Source of the DNA: Anaeramoeba ignava
Lineage: Eukaryota; Metamonada; Anaeramoebidae
NCBI GenBank assembly: GCA_028826165.1
Contig: JAPDFW010000011.1
Span: 375,001-439,000 of the forward strand
DNA: 64,000 nucleotides
Reading direction: 5' to 3'
Shown: positions 9,674-19,708 of the stretch, in pieces
Position numbering within the stretch: position 1 is the first letter of the stretch
Layout of the letters: every line of letters begins with the position of its first letter
The notes under the pieces: generated by a model
The model's database searches: none
The model's input: only the letters and a program-made list of their open reading frames with translations
Told to the model about the DNA's origin: nothing
Position numbers and translations under genes: made by a program

Positions 9674-11545
9674 ATGAATGATTGTTTATTTTTTGGAAGG
9701 AATGAATATCCAATTATTATCAAAAATAAACCAAATATAATAACAAAACCAATTCAACTTAAATTTGAAAATGAAAATGAAAATGAAAATGAAAAACAAA
9801 TTAAACAAATTTCAACAAGTGATTTTGGAACAATTTTCCTTTTTGAAAATGGAAAAGCAATAGAATATTTAAAAGAAAATAATTCAAAACAAAATCCTGA
9901 AAAAATCCAAATTGAAGAAAATATTCAAAAAGTAACTATTGGTGATTATAACGAAGCTATTTTAACAAAAGAAGGAAATGTATTTGCTAAAGGAAAAGAT
10001 ATTAATCCAGATAATCCAAATAAATTTATCAATATTTCATCATTAATTGAAGATACAAATGATAGAATAATTCAAGATATTGTTTCTGGATCCATCTCAA
10101 TTTACTTATTAACTTCAAATCAAAATGCTTATGGAATTGGTTCAAATAGATTTGGTCAACTTGGTTTTGATTCTGAAACACTTCCAAAAACAGAAAAACC
10201 AATTTTAATGATGAAAAATGTTTCTAAAATATTTTCAGGAAATTCTTCAAATCATGTTTTTCTTTTAAATTCAATTCAAGAATTATTTGGATGCGGATCT
10301 AATTATTATGGTCAAGTTGGATTAGGAGAATCAAGAAAACAAGAAAGAAAAATCCAAAAATTAACCAAAATCCAAAATATTCCAAAAGGTAAAATAATTG
10401 ATATTCAATCTGGATGGCCTCATTCAATAATGTTGATTGAAAATGAAGATCAAAATCAAAATCCAAAAAGAAAACTTTATTCATGTGGAAGTAAATACAA
10501 TAATGGACTTGGCAAAAATGAAAATGCTTATGAATTTACTGAAATCAAATCATCTTTATTTGAAAATGATGATATTCTTGATTTTTCTGTTGGTTATGAA
10601 CATACTTTGGTTTTAACTTCCAATTCAAAATTAATTGGATTTGGAGATAATGATTTTGGTAAATTAGGAACTGGAAATACAAAACAACAATTAATTCCAA
10701 TTCAAATTAAACTTCCTAAATTAAGATTTAATGAAAATATTTCTAATTATCATCTTTCTTGTGGTGATTACAGTTCATTTCTTTATTATTCTCCTTCTTC
10801 TTTTTCTTCCAATCTTGAAGAAGATTTGATAAAACTATTTAGAAGAAAAGAATTTTGTGATATTTCATTTAAAACAGAAAATGGAGAAATAATTGAAGCT
10901 CATAAATTAATATTGAAATATAGATTAAATCAAAATGAAAATGAAATTGAAAAACTTCAAGAAATTATTTCAAAAAAATCAATTAAAGAATCAAATCAAA
11001 TATTTGAAATGATTTATTCAAATAATTCCAAAATAAATCCAAAATTATATTCAGAAATTAAAGAAATTATAAATTCAAATGAAAAAATAGAAGAAACAAT
11101 GAAAAGAATTTATTTAAATGAAAATGAAAATGAAAAAGATTTTATAATTGAAAGAAAAGAAAAAAAATATAAATTTCCAAAATTAATATTAATAATGAGA
11201 AGTGAATTATATCGAGGAATGTTTTTATCTGTAACAGAAGATAAATCTAATAAAGTTACAGATTATAGTGAATTAAGTAATAAATCATTTCAAATATTTG
11301 AATATTGGATTTATTCAAATCAAATCAAAGATGAAATTCAAATTACACAAGAAATTATTAATGAAATTAAAACTGGAATTGATTATTTTCAATTAAATCA
11401 AACAAATCCAAATTTATTTGATTTATTAATTAATAAATTTAATAATCAAAATCAAAACAATAAGAAAGAAAAAATTCAAAAAGAAAGAAAGAAAAGAAAA
11501 CCTTTTTTAGAAAAAGAAATAATTAAAATTAAAATTAAAAATTAA
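9674..11545 (+). CDS. RCC1-repeat/BTB protein, copy A
   Basis: 623 residues, no intron. RCC1 blades are visible at about residues 156 (GSNRFGQLGFD), 205 (FGCGSNYYGQVGLG), 270 (YSCGSKYNNGLG) and 321 (GFGDNDFGKLGTG), after an Asn-Glu repeat near residue 35. From about residue 384 there are two BTB/POZ-like units: a degenerate first (EDLIKLFRRKEFCDISF) and a better-kept second (KFPKLILIMRSELYRGMF ... GIDYFQLNQTNPNLFDLL). Such proteins usually act as adaptors or Cul3-type substrate receptors; that role is inferred here. The basic tail (KKEKIQKERKKRKPFLEK) is shared only with copy D, while the N-terminus (MNDCLFFGRNEYP) differs from every other copy. ATG 9674 is chosen over upstream in-frame codons because it follows the shared promoter block. 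Confidence 0.88.
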   Translation: MNDCLFFGRNEYPIIIKNKPNIITKPIQLKFENENENENEKQIKQISTSDFGTIFLFENGKAIEYLKENNSKQNPEKIQIEENIQKVTIGDYNEAILTKEGNVFAKGKDINPDNPNKFINISSLIEDTNDRIIQDIVSGSISIYLLTSNQNAYGIGSNRFGQLGFDSETLPKTEKPILMMKNVSKIFSGNSSNHVFLLNSIQELFGCGSNYYGQVGLGESRKQERKIQKLTKIQNIPKGKIIDIQSGWPHSIMLIENEDQNQNPKRKLYSCGSKYNNGLGKNENAYEFTEIKSSLFENDDILDFSVGYEHTLVLTSNSKLIGFGDNDFGKLGTGNTKQQLIPIQIKLPKLRFNENISNYHLSCGDYSSFLYYSPSSFSSNLEEDLIKLFRRKEFCDISFKTENGEIIEAHKLILKYRLNQNENEIEKLQEIISKKSIKESNQIFEMIYSNNSKINPKLYSEIKEIINSNEKIEETMKRIYLNENENEKDFIIERKEKKYKFPKLILIMRSELYRGMFLSVTEDKSNKVTDYSELSNKSFQIFEYWIYSNQIKDEIQITQEIINEIKTGIDYFQLNQTNPNLFDLLINKFNNQNQNNKKEKIQKERKKRKPFLEKEIIKIKIKN

Positions 11546-11605
11546 AATTAAAATAAAATTAAAATTAAAATTAAAATTAAAATTAAAATTAAAATTCAAA
11601 AATTA

Positions 11606-11631
11606 TTTTTTCATTTTTTTCTTTTTCAAAA
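11606..11631 (+). promoter_or_regulatory. TCATTTTTTTCTTTTTC element before RCC1-BTB copy B
   Basis: Same block and spacing as in copy A. The preceding 60 bp (11546-11605) is an AAAATT array. Confidence 0.55.
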
Positions 11632-13497
11632 ATGAATGAAATTTTATTTTTTGGTGACAATGCATCACCAAAATTTATCAAAAATGAACCAGATAAAATA
11701 ACAAAACCAATTCAATTTAAATTTGAAAATGAAAATGAAAATGAAAATGAAAATGAAAATGAAAATGAAAATGAAAATGAAAAAGAAAATGGAAATGAAA
11801 AAGAAAATGAAAATGAAAATGAAAAACAAATTAAACAAATTTCATCAGGTTTATATTCAACAATTTTCCTTTTTGAAAATGGAAAAGCAATAGAATATTT
11901 AAGTGAAAATCCTCAAAAAATCCAAATTGAAAATATTCAAAAAGTAACTGTTGGTTATTCAAATGTAGCTATTTTAACAATAGAAGGAAATGTATTTGCA
12001 AAAGGAAAAGATATTAATCCAAATAATCCAAATGAATTTATCAATATTTCATCATTAATTAAAAATACAAAAGATAGAATAATCAAAGATATTGCTTGTG
12101 GTGCTTATTCAATTTACTTATTAACTTCAAATCAAAATGCTTATGGAATTGGTTCAAATAGAAAATGTCAACTTGGTTTTCATTCCAAAAAACTTCCAAA
12201 AACAGAAAAACCAATTTTAATGATGAAAAATGTTTCTAAAATATTTTCAGGAAATGCTTCAGAACATGTTTTTCTTTTAAGTTCAAATCAAGAATTATTT
12301 GCATGCGGTGATAATCAATATGGTAAACTTGGATTAGGTTATTCAAGAAAAGCAATAATCCAAAGATTAATCAAAATCCAAAATATTCCAAAAGGCAAAA
12401 TAATTGATATTCAATCTGGAAATAATCATTCAATAATGTTGATTGAAAATCAAAATGAAAATCAAAATCCAAAAAGAAAACTTTATTCATGTGGTTATTC
12501 TCAAAATAATGGGCTTCGCCAAAATGATGATGAAGATGATGAAGATAATGAAGATGATGAAAATACTTATAAATTTACTGAAATCAAATCATCTGTATTT
12601 GAAAATGATGATAATATTCTTGATTTTTCTTGTGGTGATTATCATAATTTGGTTTTAACTTCCAAAGGAAAACTGATAGGATTTGGATGGAATGAATTTA
12701 GTCAATTAGGAACTGGAAATACAGAAAATCAATTAATTCCAATTCAAATTGAACTTCCTAAATTAAGATTTAATGAAGATATTTGCAATTATCATATTTC
12801 TTGTGGATCTTACAATTCGTTTATTTATTATTCTCCTTTCTCTTCTCTTTCCAATCTTGAAGAAGATTTGATAAGACTATTTAGAAGAAAAGAATTTTGC
12901 AATATTTCATTTAAAACAGAAAATGGAGAAATAATTAAAACTCATAAATTAATATTGAAATATAGATTAAAAGATGAAAATCAAATTGAAAAACTTCAAG
13001 AAATTATTTCAAAAAAATCAATTAAAGAATCAAATCAAATATTTGAAATGATTTATTCAAACAGAATAATAAATCCAAAATTATATTTTGAAATTAAAGA
13101 AATTATAAATTCAAATGAAAAAATTGAAGAAACAATTAAAAGAATTTATTTAAATGAAAATGAAAATGAAAATGAAAAAGATTTTATAATTGAAAGAAAA
13201 GAAAAAAAATATAAATTCCCAAAATTAATATTAATAATGAGAAGTGAATTATATCGAGGAATGTTTTTATCTGTAACAAATGATACTTCTAATAAAGTTA
13301 CAGATTATAGTGAATTAAGTAATAAATCATTTCAAATATTTGAATATTGGATTTATTCAAATCAAATTAAAGATGAAATTCAAATTACACAAGAAATAAT
13401 TAATGAAATTAAAACTGGAATTGATTATTTTCAATTAAATCAAACAAATCCAAATTTATTTGATTTATTAATTAACAAATTTAAAAATCAAAATTAA
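11632..13497 (+). CDS. RCC1-repeat/BTB protein, copy B
   Basis: 621 residues in one exon, starting MNEILFFGDNASPKFIKNEP, an N-terminus shared with copy C. It has the longest Asn-Glu run of the intact copies (residues about 32-65, encoded by GAAAAT units) and an extra Asp/Glu stretch near residue 300 (DDEDDEDNEDDENTY) between RCC1 blades. RCC1 blades include GSNRKCQLGF, ACGDNQYGKLGLG and GFGWNEFSQLGTG. The two C-terminal BTB-like units match copy A closely, for example RSELYRGMFLSVTNDTSNK. It ends at FKNQN without the basic tail of A and D. It is probably an adaptor; its partner is unknown. Confidence 0.88.
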   Translation: MNEILFFGDNASPKFIKNEPDKITKPIQFKFENENENENENENENENENEKENGNEKENENENEKQIKQISSGLYSTIFLFENGKAIEYLSENPQKIQIENIQKVTVGYSNVAILTIEGNVFAKGKDINPNNPNEFINISSLIKNTKDRIIKDIACGAYSIYLLTSNQNAYGIGSNRKCQLGFHSKKLPKTEKPILMMKNVSKIFSGNASEHVFLLSSNQELFACGDNQYGKLGLGYSRKAIIQRLIKIQNIPKGKIIDIQSGNNHSIMLIENQNENQNPKRKLYSCGYSQNNGLRQNDDEDDEDNEDDENTYKFTEIKSSVFENDDNILDFSCGDYHNLVLTSKGKLIGFGWNEFSQLGTGNTENQLIPIQIELPKLRFNEDICNYHISCGSYNSFIYYSPFSSLSNLEEDLIRLFRRKEFCNISFKTENGEIIKTHKLILKYRLKDENQIEKLQEIISKKSIKESNQIFEMIYSNRIINPKLYFEIKEIINSNEKIEETIKRIYLNENENENEKDFIIERKEKKYKFPKLILIMRSELYRGMFLSVTNDTSNKVTDYSELSNKSFQIFEYWIYSNQIKDEIQITQEIINEIKTGIDYFQLNQTNPNLFDLLINKFKNQN

Positions 13498-13661
13498 AAT
13501 CAAAATTAAAATTAAAATTAAAATTAAAATTAAAATTAAAATTAAAATTAAAATTAAAATTAAAATTAAAATCAAAATTAAATTTAAAATCAAAATTAAA
13601 ATTAAAATTTAAAATTAAAATTAAAATTAAAATTAAAATTAAAATTAAAATTCCAAAATTA
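13498..13661. repeat. AAAATT array between RCC1-BTB copies B and C
   Basis: About 160 bp of tandem AAAATT units with a few TCAAAA variants. Shorter versions separate the other copies and may promote unequal crossing-over. Confidence 0.85.
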
Positions 13662-13686
13662 TTTTTTCATTTTTTTCTTTTCGAAA
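13662..13686 (+). promoter_or_regulatory. TCATTTTTTTCTTTTC element before RCC1-BTB copy C
   Basis: Same block as before the other copies, here with CGAAAATG instead of CAAAAATG at the start codon. Confidence 0.55.
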
Positions 13687-15459
13687 ATGAATGAAATTTT
13701 ATTTTTTGGTGACAATGCATCACCAAAGTTTATCAAAAATGAACCAAAAAAAATAAAAAAACCAATTCAACTTAAATTTGAAAATGAAAATGAAAATGAA
13801 AATGAAAATGAAAAACAAATTAAACAAATTTCACCAGGTGAATTTTCAACAATTTTCCTTTTTGAAAATGGAAAAGCAATAGAATATTTAAGAGATTCAA
13901 ATCAAAATCCTTCAAAAATCCAAATTGAAAATATTCAAAAAGTAACTGTTGGTTATTCAAATGAAGCTATTTTAACATCAAAAGGAAATGTAATTGCCAA
14001 AGGAAATTATATAGATTCAAACTTTCCTGATCAATTTATTAATATTTCATCATTAATTGAATATAAAAAAGATAGAGTAATTAAAGATATTGTTTCTGGA
14101 TCTGGTTCAATTTACTTATTAACTTCAAATCAAAATGCTTATGGATTTGGTTCAAATGATTATTGCCAACTTGGTTTTAATACTAAAACACTTCAAAGAG
14201 CAAGAAAACCAATGTTAATGATGAGAAATGTTTCTAAAATATTTTCAGGAAATACTTCAAATCATGTTTTTCTTTTAAATTCAAATCAAGAATTATTTGG
14301 ATGTGGCGCCAATCAATATGGTCAAGTTGGATTAAGAGAATTAATACCAGAAAAAAAAATCGAAAAATTAATCAAATTACAAAATATTCCAAAAGGCAAA
14401 ATAATTGATATTCAATGTGGACATTATTATTCAGTAATGTTGATTGAAAATGAAGATGAAAATCCAAAAAGAAAACTTTATTCATGTGGATATTCTCAAT
14501 ATAATGGACTCGGCAAAGAAAACAAAGATACAAATAAATTTACTGAAATCAAATCATATTTATTTGAAAATGATGATAATATTATTGATTTTTCTGTTGG
14601 AGTAGCTCATACTTTGATTTTAACTTCCAATTCAAAATTAATTGGATTTGGATATAATAAATTTAGTCAATTAGGAACTGAAGATCCAGGAAATCAATTA
14701 ATTCCAATTCAAATTGAACTTCCTAAATTAAGATTTAATGAAGATATTTGCAATTATCATGTTTCTTGTGGACGTTTCAATTCATTTCTTTATTATTCTC
14801 TTTTCTCTTCTTTTTCCAATCTTGAAGAAGATTTGATAAAATTATTTAGAAGAAAAGAATTTTGCAATGTTTCATTTCAAACAGAAAATGGAGAAAGGAT
14901 TGAAGCTCATAAATTAATATTGAAATATAGATTAAAAGATGAAAGTCAGAACCAGAAACTCGAAGAAATTATTTCAAAAAAATCAATTAAAGAATCAAAT
15001 CAAATATTTGAAATGATTTATTCAAACAATTCCAAAATAAATCCAAAATTATATTCTGAAATTAAAGAAATTATAAATTCAAATGAAAAAATTGAAGAAA
15101 CAATGAAAAGAATTTATTTAAATGAAAATGAAAAAGATTTCATTATTGAAAGAAAAGAAAAACAATATAAATTTCCAAAATTAATATTAATAATGAGAAG
15201 TGAATTATATCGAGGAATGTTTTTATCTGTAACAGAAGATACTTCAAATAAAGTTACAGATTATAGTGAATTAAGCAATAAATCATTTCAAATATTAGAA
15301 TATTGGATTTATTCAAATCAAATTAAAGAAGAAATTCAAATTACACAAGAAATTATTAATGAAATTAAAACTGGAATTGATTATTTTCAATTAAATCAAA
15401 CAAATCCAAATTTATTTGATTTATTAATTAAAAAATTTAAAAATCAAAATCAAAATTAA
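13687..15459 (+). CDS. RCC1-repeat/BTB protein, copy C
   Basis: 590 residues in one exon, the shortest intact copy. The N-terminus MNEILFFGDNASPKFIKNEP is shared with copy B. RCC1 blades include GFGSNDYCQLGF, FGCGANQYGQVGL, YSCGYSQYNGLG and GFGYNKFSQLGT. The tandem BTB-like module begins at EDLIKLFRRKEFCNVSF and ends at GIDYFQLNQTNPNLFDLL. It ends in FKNQNQN with no basic tail. Relative to B, the third RCC1 loop is shorter and lacks the Asp-rich stretch, so sequence differences concentrate in RCC1 loops while the BTB half is nearly constant across copies. Confidence 0.88.
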   Translation: MNEILFFGDNASPKFIKNEPKKIKKPIQLKFENENENENENEKQIKQISPGEFSTIFLFENGKAIEYLRDSNQNPSKIQIENIQKVTVGYSNEAILTSKGNVIAKGNYIDSNFPDQFINISSLIEYKKDRVIKDIVSGSGSIYLLTSNQNAYGFGSNDYCQLGFNTKTLQRARKPMLMMRNVSKIFSGNTSNHVFLLNSNQELFGCGANQYGQVGLRELIPEKKIEKLIKLQNIPKGKIIDIQCGHYYSVMLIENEDENPKRKLYSCGYSQYNGLGKENKDTNKFTEIKSYLFENDDNIIDFSVGVAHTLILTSNSKLIGFGYNKFSQLGTEDPGNQLIPIQIELPKLRFNEDICNYHVSCGRFNSFLYYSLFSSFSNLEEDLIKLFRRKEFCNVSFQTENGERIEAHKLILKYRLKDESQNQKLEEIISKKSIKESNQIFEMIYSNNSKINPKLYSEIKEIINSNEKIEETMKRIYLNENEKDFIIERKEKQYKFPKLILIMRSELYRGMFLSVTEDTSNKVTDYSELSNKSFQILEYWIYSNQIKEEIQITQEIINEIKTGIDYFQLNQTNPNLFDLLIKKFKNQNQN

Positions 15460-15513
15460 AATAAAATTAAAATTAAAATTAAAATTAAAATTAAAATAAA
15501 AATTCAAAAATTA

Positions 15514-15538
15514 TTTTTTCATTTTTTTCTTTTCAAAA
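15514..15538 (+). promoter_or_regulatory. TCATTTTTTTCTTTTC element before RCC1-BTB copy D
   Basis: Same block, ending at the ATG. The intergenic gap from copy C is 79 bp. Confidence 0.55.
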
Positions 15539-17386
15539 ATGAATGAAATTTTATTTTTTGGTGAAAATGAAAAACCAAAACTTATCAAAAATGAACCAAA
15601 TGAAATAACAAAACCAATTCAATTTAAATTTGAAAATGAAAATGAAAAACAAATTAAACAAATTTCAACAAGTTATTTTTCAACAATTTTCCTTTTTAAA
15701 AATGGAAAAGCAATAGAATATTTAAAAGAAAATAATTCAAATCAAAATCCTTCAAAAATCCAAATTGAAAATATCCAAAAAGTATCTGTTGGCTATTCAA
15801 ATGAAGCTATTTTAACAAAAGAAGGAAATGTATTTGCCAAAGGAAAAGATATTAATTCAAAAAATCCAAATAAATTTATCAATATTTCATCATCAATTAA
15901 AGATAAAAAAGATAGAATAATTAAAGATATTGTTTCTGGAGCTCATTCAATTTACTTATTAACTTCAAATCAAAATATTTATGGAATTGGTTCAAATGAA
16001 TTTGGTCAACTTGGTTTTGATTCTGAAACACTTAATTATACAAAAAAACCAATTTTAATTATGAAAAATGTTTCTAAATTATTTTCAAGAAATGCTTCAG
16101 TTTATGTTTTTCTTCTCAATTCAAATCAAGAATTATTTGGATGCGGATTGAATAAGTTTGGTCAACTTGGATTAGGAGAATCAAGAAAATATGAAAGAAA
16201 AATCAATAAATTAACCAAAATTCAAAATATTCCAAAAGGTAAAATAATTGATATTAAGTGTGGATTTACTTTTGCAATAATGTTCAATGAAAATGAAAAT
16301 GAAAATCCAAAAAGAAAACTTTATTCATGTGGATCTTATCCATTTAATGGACTTGGAAAAAATACTTATGAATTTACTGAAATCAAATCATCTTTATTTG
16401 AAAATGATGATGATATCCTTGATTTTTCTGTTGGGAGCTTTTATACTTTGATTTTAACAACAAAAGGGAAAATGATAGGATTTGGATATAATAAATATGG
16501 TCAATTAGGAACTGGAAATGTAGAAGAAACGAAATCAATTCCAATTCAAATTGAACTTCCTAAATTAAGATTTAATGAAGATTTTTCTAATTATCATATT
16601 TCTTGTGGATTTTCAAAATCATTTATTTATTATTCTCCTTCTTCTTTTTCCAATCTTGAAGAAGATTTGATAAAATTATTTAAAAGAAAAGAATTTTGTA
16701 ATATTTCATTTAAAACAGAAAATAGAGAAATAATTGAAGCTCATAAATTAATATTGAAATATAGATTAAATCAAAATCAAAATGAAAATCAAATTGAAAA
16801 ACTTCAAGAAATTATTTCAAATAAATCAATTAAAGAATCAAATCAAATATTTGAAATGATTTATTCAAATAATTCCAAAATAAATCCAAAATTATATTCA
16901 GAAATTAAAGAAATTATAAATTCAAATGAAAAAATTGAAGAAACAATTAAAAGAATTTATTTAAATGAAAATGAAAAAGATTTTATAATTGAAAGAAAAG
17001 AAAAACAATATAAATTTCCAAAATTAATATTAATAATGAGAAGTGAATTATATCGAGGAATGTTTTTAACTGTAACAGAAGATACTTCAAATAAAGTTAC
17101 AGATTATAGTGAATTAAGTAATAAATCATTTCAAATATTTGAATATTGGATTTATTCAAATCAAATTAAAGATGAAATTGAAATTACACAAGAAATAATT
17201 AATGAAATTAAAATTGGAATTGATTATTTTCAATTAAATCAAACAAATCCAAATTTATTTGATTTATTAATTAATAAATTTAATAATCAAAATAAAAACA
17301 ATAAGAAAGAAAAAATTCAAAAAGAAAGAAAGAAAAGAAAACCTTTTTTAGAAAAAGAAATACTTAAAATTAAAATTAAAAAATGA
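15539..17386 (+). CDS. RCC1-repeat/BTB protein, copy D
   Basis: 615 residues in one exon. The N-terminus MNEILFFGENEKPKLIKNEP is shared with E and F, but the C-terminal basic tail (KKEKIQKERKKRKPFLEK) is shared with copy A, so D is a mosaic of two subtypes. RCC1 blades include GSNEFGQLGFD, FGCGLNKFGQLGLG, YSCGSYPFNGLG and GFGYNKYGQLGTG. The tandem BTB-like module is as in the other copies (RSELYRGMFLTVTEDTSNK). The Asn-Glu repeat is short here (about four units), so its length varies freely between paralogues. Confidence 0.88.
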   Translation: MNEILFFGENEKPKLIKNEPNEITKPIQFKFENENEKQIKQISTSYFSTIFLFKNGKAIEYLKENNSNQNPSKIQIENIQKVSVGYSNEAILTKEGNVFAKGKDINSKNPNKFINISSSIKDKKDRIIKDIVSGAHSIYLLTSNQNIYGIGSNEFGQLGFDSETLNYTKKPILIMKNVSKLFSRNASVYVFLLNSNQELFGCGLNKFGQLGLGESRKYERKINKLTKIQNIPKGKIIDIKCGFTFAIMFNENENENPKRKLYSCGSYPFNGLGKNTYEFTEIKSSLFENDDDILDFSVGSFYTLILTTKGKMIGFGYNKYGQLGTGNVEETKSIPIQIELPKLRFNEDFSNYHISCGFSKSFIYYSPSSFSNLEEDLIKLFKRKEFCNISFKTENREIIEAHKLILKYRLNQNQNENQIEKLQEIISNKSIKESNQIFEMIYSNNSKINPKLYSEIKEIINSNEKIEETIKRIYLNENEKDFIIERKEKQYKFPKLILIMRSELYRGMFLTVTEDTSNKVTDYSELSNKSFQIFEYWIYSNQIKDEIEITQEIINEIKIGIDYFQLNQTNPNLFDLLINKFNNQNKNNKKEKIQKERKKRKPFLEKEILKIKIKK

Positions 17387-17450
17387 AATTAAAAATTAAA
17401 ATTAAAATTAAAATTCATTTATAAAATTAAAAACGAAAATTCAAAAATCA

Positions 17451-17476
17451 TTTTTTTCATTTTTTTCTTTTCAAAA
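17451..17476 (+). promoter_or_regulatory. TCATTTTTTTCTTTTC element before RCC1-BTB pseudogene E
   Basis: The promoter block is kept intact although the gene behind it is broken. Confidence 0.5.
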
Positions 17477-19336
17477 ATGAATGAAATTTTATTTTTTGGT
17501 GAAAATGAAAAACCAAAACTTATCAAAAATGAACCAAATGAAATAACAAAACCAATTCAATTTAAATTTGAAAATGAAAATGAAAATGAAAATGAAAATG
17601 AAAATGAAAATGAAAATGAAAATGAAAAACAAATTAAACAAATTTCATCAGGAGGTTTTTCAACAATTTTCCTTTTTGAAAATGGAAAAGCAATAGAATA
17701 CTTAAAAGGGAAAATAATTCAAATCAAAATCCTGAAAAAATCCAAATTGAAGAAAATATCCAAAAAGTAACTGTTGGTGGTCAAAATGAAGCTATTTTAA
17801 CATCAAAAGGAAATGTATTTGCCAAAGGAGAAGATATTAATTCAAAAAATCCAAAAATAAATTTATCAATATTTCATCATTAATTGAAGATAAAAATGAT
17901 AGAATAATTCAAGATATTGTTTCTGGATCTAATTCAATTTACTTATTAACTACAAATCAAAATGTTTATGGAATTGGTTCAAATCGAAAATCTCAACTTT
18001 GCTTTTATCTCAGTACATACACAGAAACAGAAAAACCAATTTTAATTATGAAAAATGTTTCTAAATTATTTTCAGGAAATACTTCAAATCATGTTTTTCT
18101 TTTAATTTCAAATCAAGAATTATTTGGATGTGGTGATAATCAATATAGTCAACTTGGATTAGGAGAATCAAGAAAAAGAAAAGAAATAATCCAAAAATTA
18201 ACTAAAATCCAAAATATTCCAAAAGGCAAAATAATTGATATTCAATGTGGATTTACTCATTCGATAATGTTGATTGAAAATGAAAATGAAAATCCAAAAA
18301 GAAAACTTTATTCATGTGGAAATTATCAATATAATGGACTTGGCAAAAATGATGAGAATGCTTATGAATTTACTGAAATCAAATCATCTTTATTTGAAAA
18401 TGATGATAATATTCTTGATTTTTCTGTTGGAAATGAGCATACTTTGATTTTAACTTCAAAAGGGAAATTGATAGGATTTTGGAAGAAATGAATATGGTCA
18501 ATTAGGAACTGAAGATACAGAAGATAAATCAATTCCAATTCAAATTGAACTTCCTAAATTAAGATTTAATGAAAATATTTTCCAATTATCATATTTCTTG
18601 TGGATTTTCAAAATCATTTCTTTATTATTCTCCTTTTCTCTTCTTTTTCCAATCTTGAAGAAGATTTGATAAAATTATTTAAAAGAAAAGAATTTTGCAA
18701 TGTTTCATTTAAAACAGAAAATGGAGAAATAATTGAAGCTCATAAATTAATATTAAAATATAGATTAAATCAAAATGAAAATGAAAATCAAATTGAAAAA
18801 CTTCAAAGAAATTATTTCAAAAAAATCAATTAAAGAATCAAATCAAATATTTGAAATGATTTATTCAAATAATTCCAAAATAAATCCAAAATTATATTCT
18901 GAAATTAAAGAAATTATAAATTCAAATGAAAAAATTGAAGAAACAATTGAAAAGAATTTATTTAAATGAAAAAGAAAATGAAAAAGATTTTATAATTGAA
19001 AGAAAAGAAAAACAATATAAATTTCCAAAATTAATATTAATAATGAGAAGTGAATTATATCGAGGAATGTTTTTATCTGTAACAAATGATAAATCAAATA
19101 AAGTTACAGATAACAGTAAATTAAGTAATAAATCATTTCAAATATTAGAATATTGGATTTATTCAAATCAAATTAAAGATGGAATTAAAATTACACAACA
19201 AATGATTGATGAAATTAAAATTGGAATTGATTATTTTCAATTAAATCAAACAAATCCAAATTTATTTGATTTATTAATTAAAAAATTTAAAAATCAAAAT
19301 CAAAATTCAAAAAAGAAAGATTGCTTAATTTTTTAA
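17477..19336 (+). pseudogene. RCC1-repeat/BTB copy E, broken by about seven insertions
   Basis: Colinear with copies D and F over its whole length, but the frame breaks near 17708, 17852, 18477, 18582, 18650, 18806 and 18951. Compared with the paralogues, each break is an insertion of one or two bases (for example GGATTTTGG for GGATTTGG, CTTCAAAGAAATT for CTTCAAGAAATT). No deletions were noticed. The N-terminus MNEILFFGENEKPKLIKNEP, RCC1 blades (FGCGDNQYSQLGLG) and BTB module (RSELYRGMFLSVTNDKSNK) remain recognisable. The C-terminus differs (SKKKDCLIF). It is either a decaying copy or a region of poor consensus quality. Confidence 0.85.
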
Positions 19337-19683
19337 ACAAGAAATTTAATAATTAAAATTAAAATTAAAATTAATAATTAAAAATTAAAATTAAAATTAA
19401 AATTAAAATTAAAATTAAAATTAAAATTAAAATTTAAATCAAAATCAAAATTAAAATTAAAATTAAAATCAAAATCAAAATTAAAATTAAAATTAAATTT
19501 AAATTTAAAATTAAAATTAAAATTAAAATTAAAAATAAAATTAAAATTAAAATTAAAATTTAAAATTAAAATTTAAATTAAAATTTAAATTAAAATCAAA
19601 ATCAAAATCAAAATTAAATTCAAATTAAAATTAAATTCAAATTAAAATTAATAATTAAAATTAAAATTAAAAATCCAAAATTA
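19337..19683. repeat. AAAATT/TCAAAA array between copies E and F
   Basis: About 345 bp of AAAATT units with scattered TCAAAA and AAATTT variants. No gene is visible. Confidence 0.88.
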
Positions 19684-19708
19684 TTTTTTCATTTTTTTCT
19701 TTTCAAAA
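19684..19708 (+). promoter_or_regulatory. TCATTTTTTTCTTTTC element before RCC1-BTB copy F
   Basis: Same promoter block, ending at the ATG at 19709. Confidence 0.55.
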
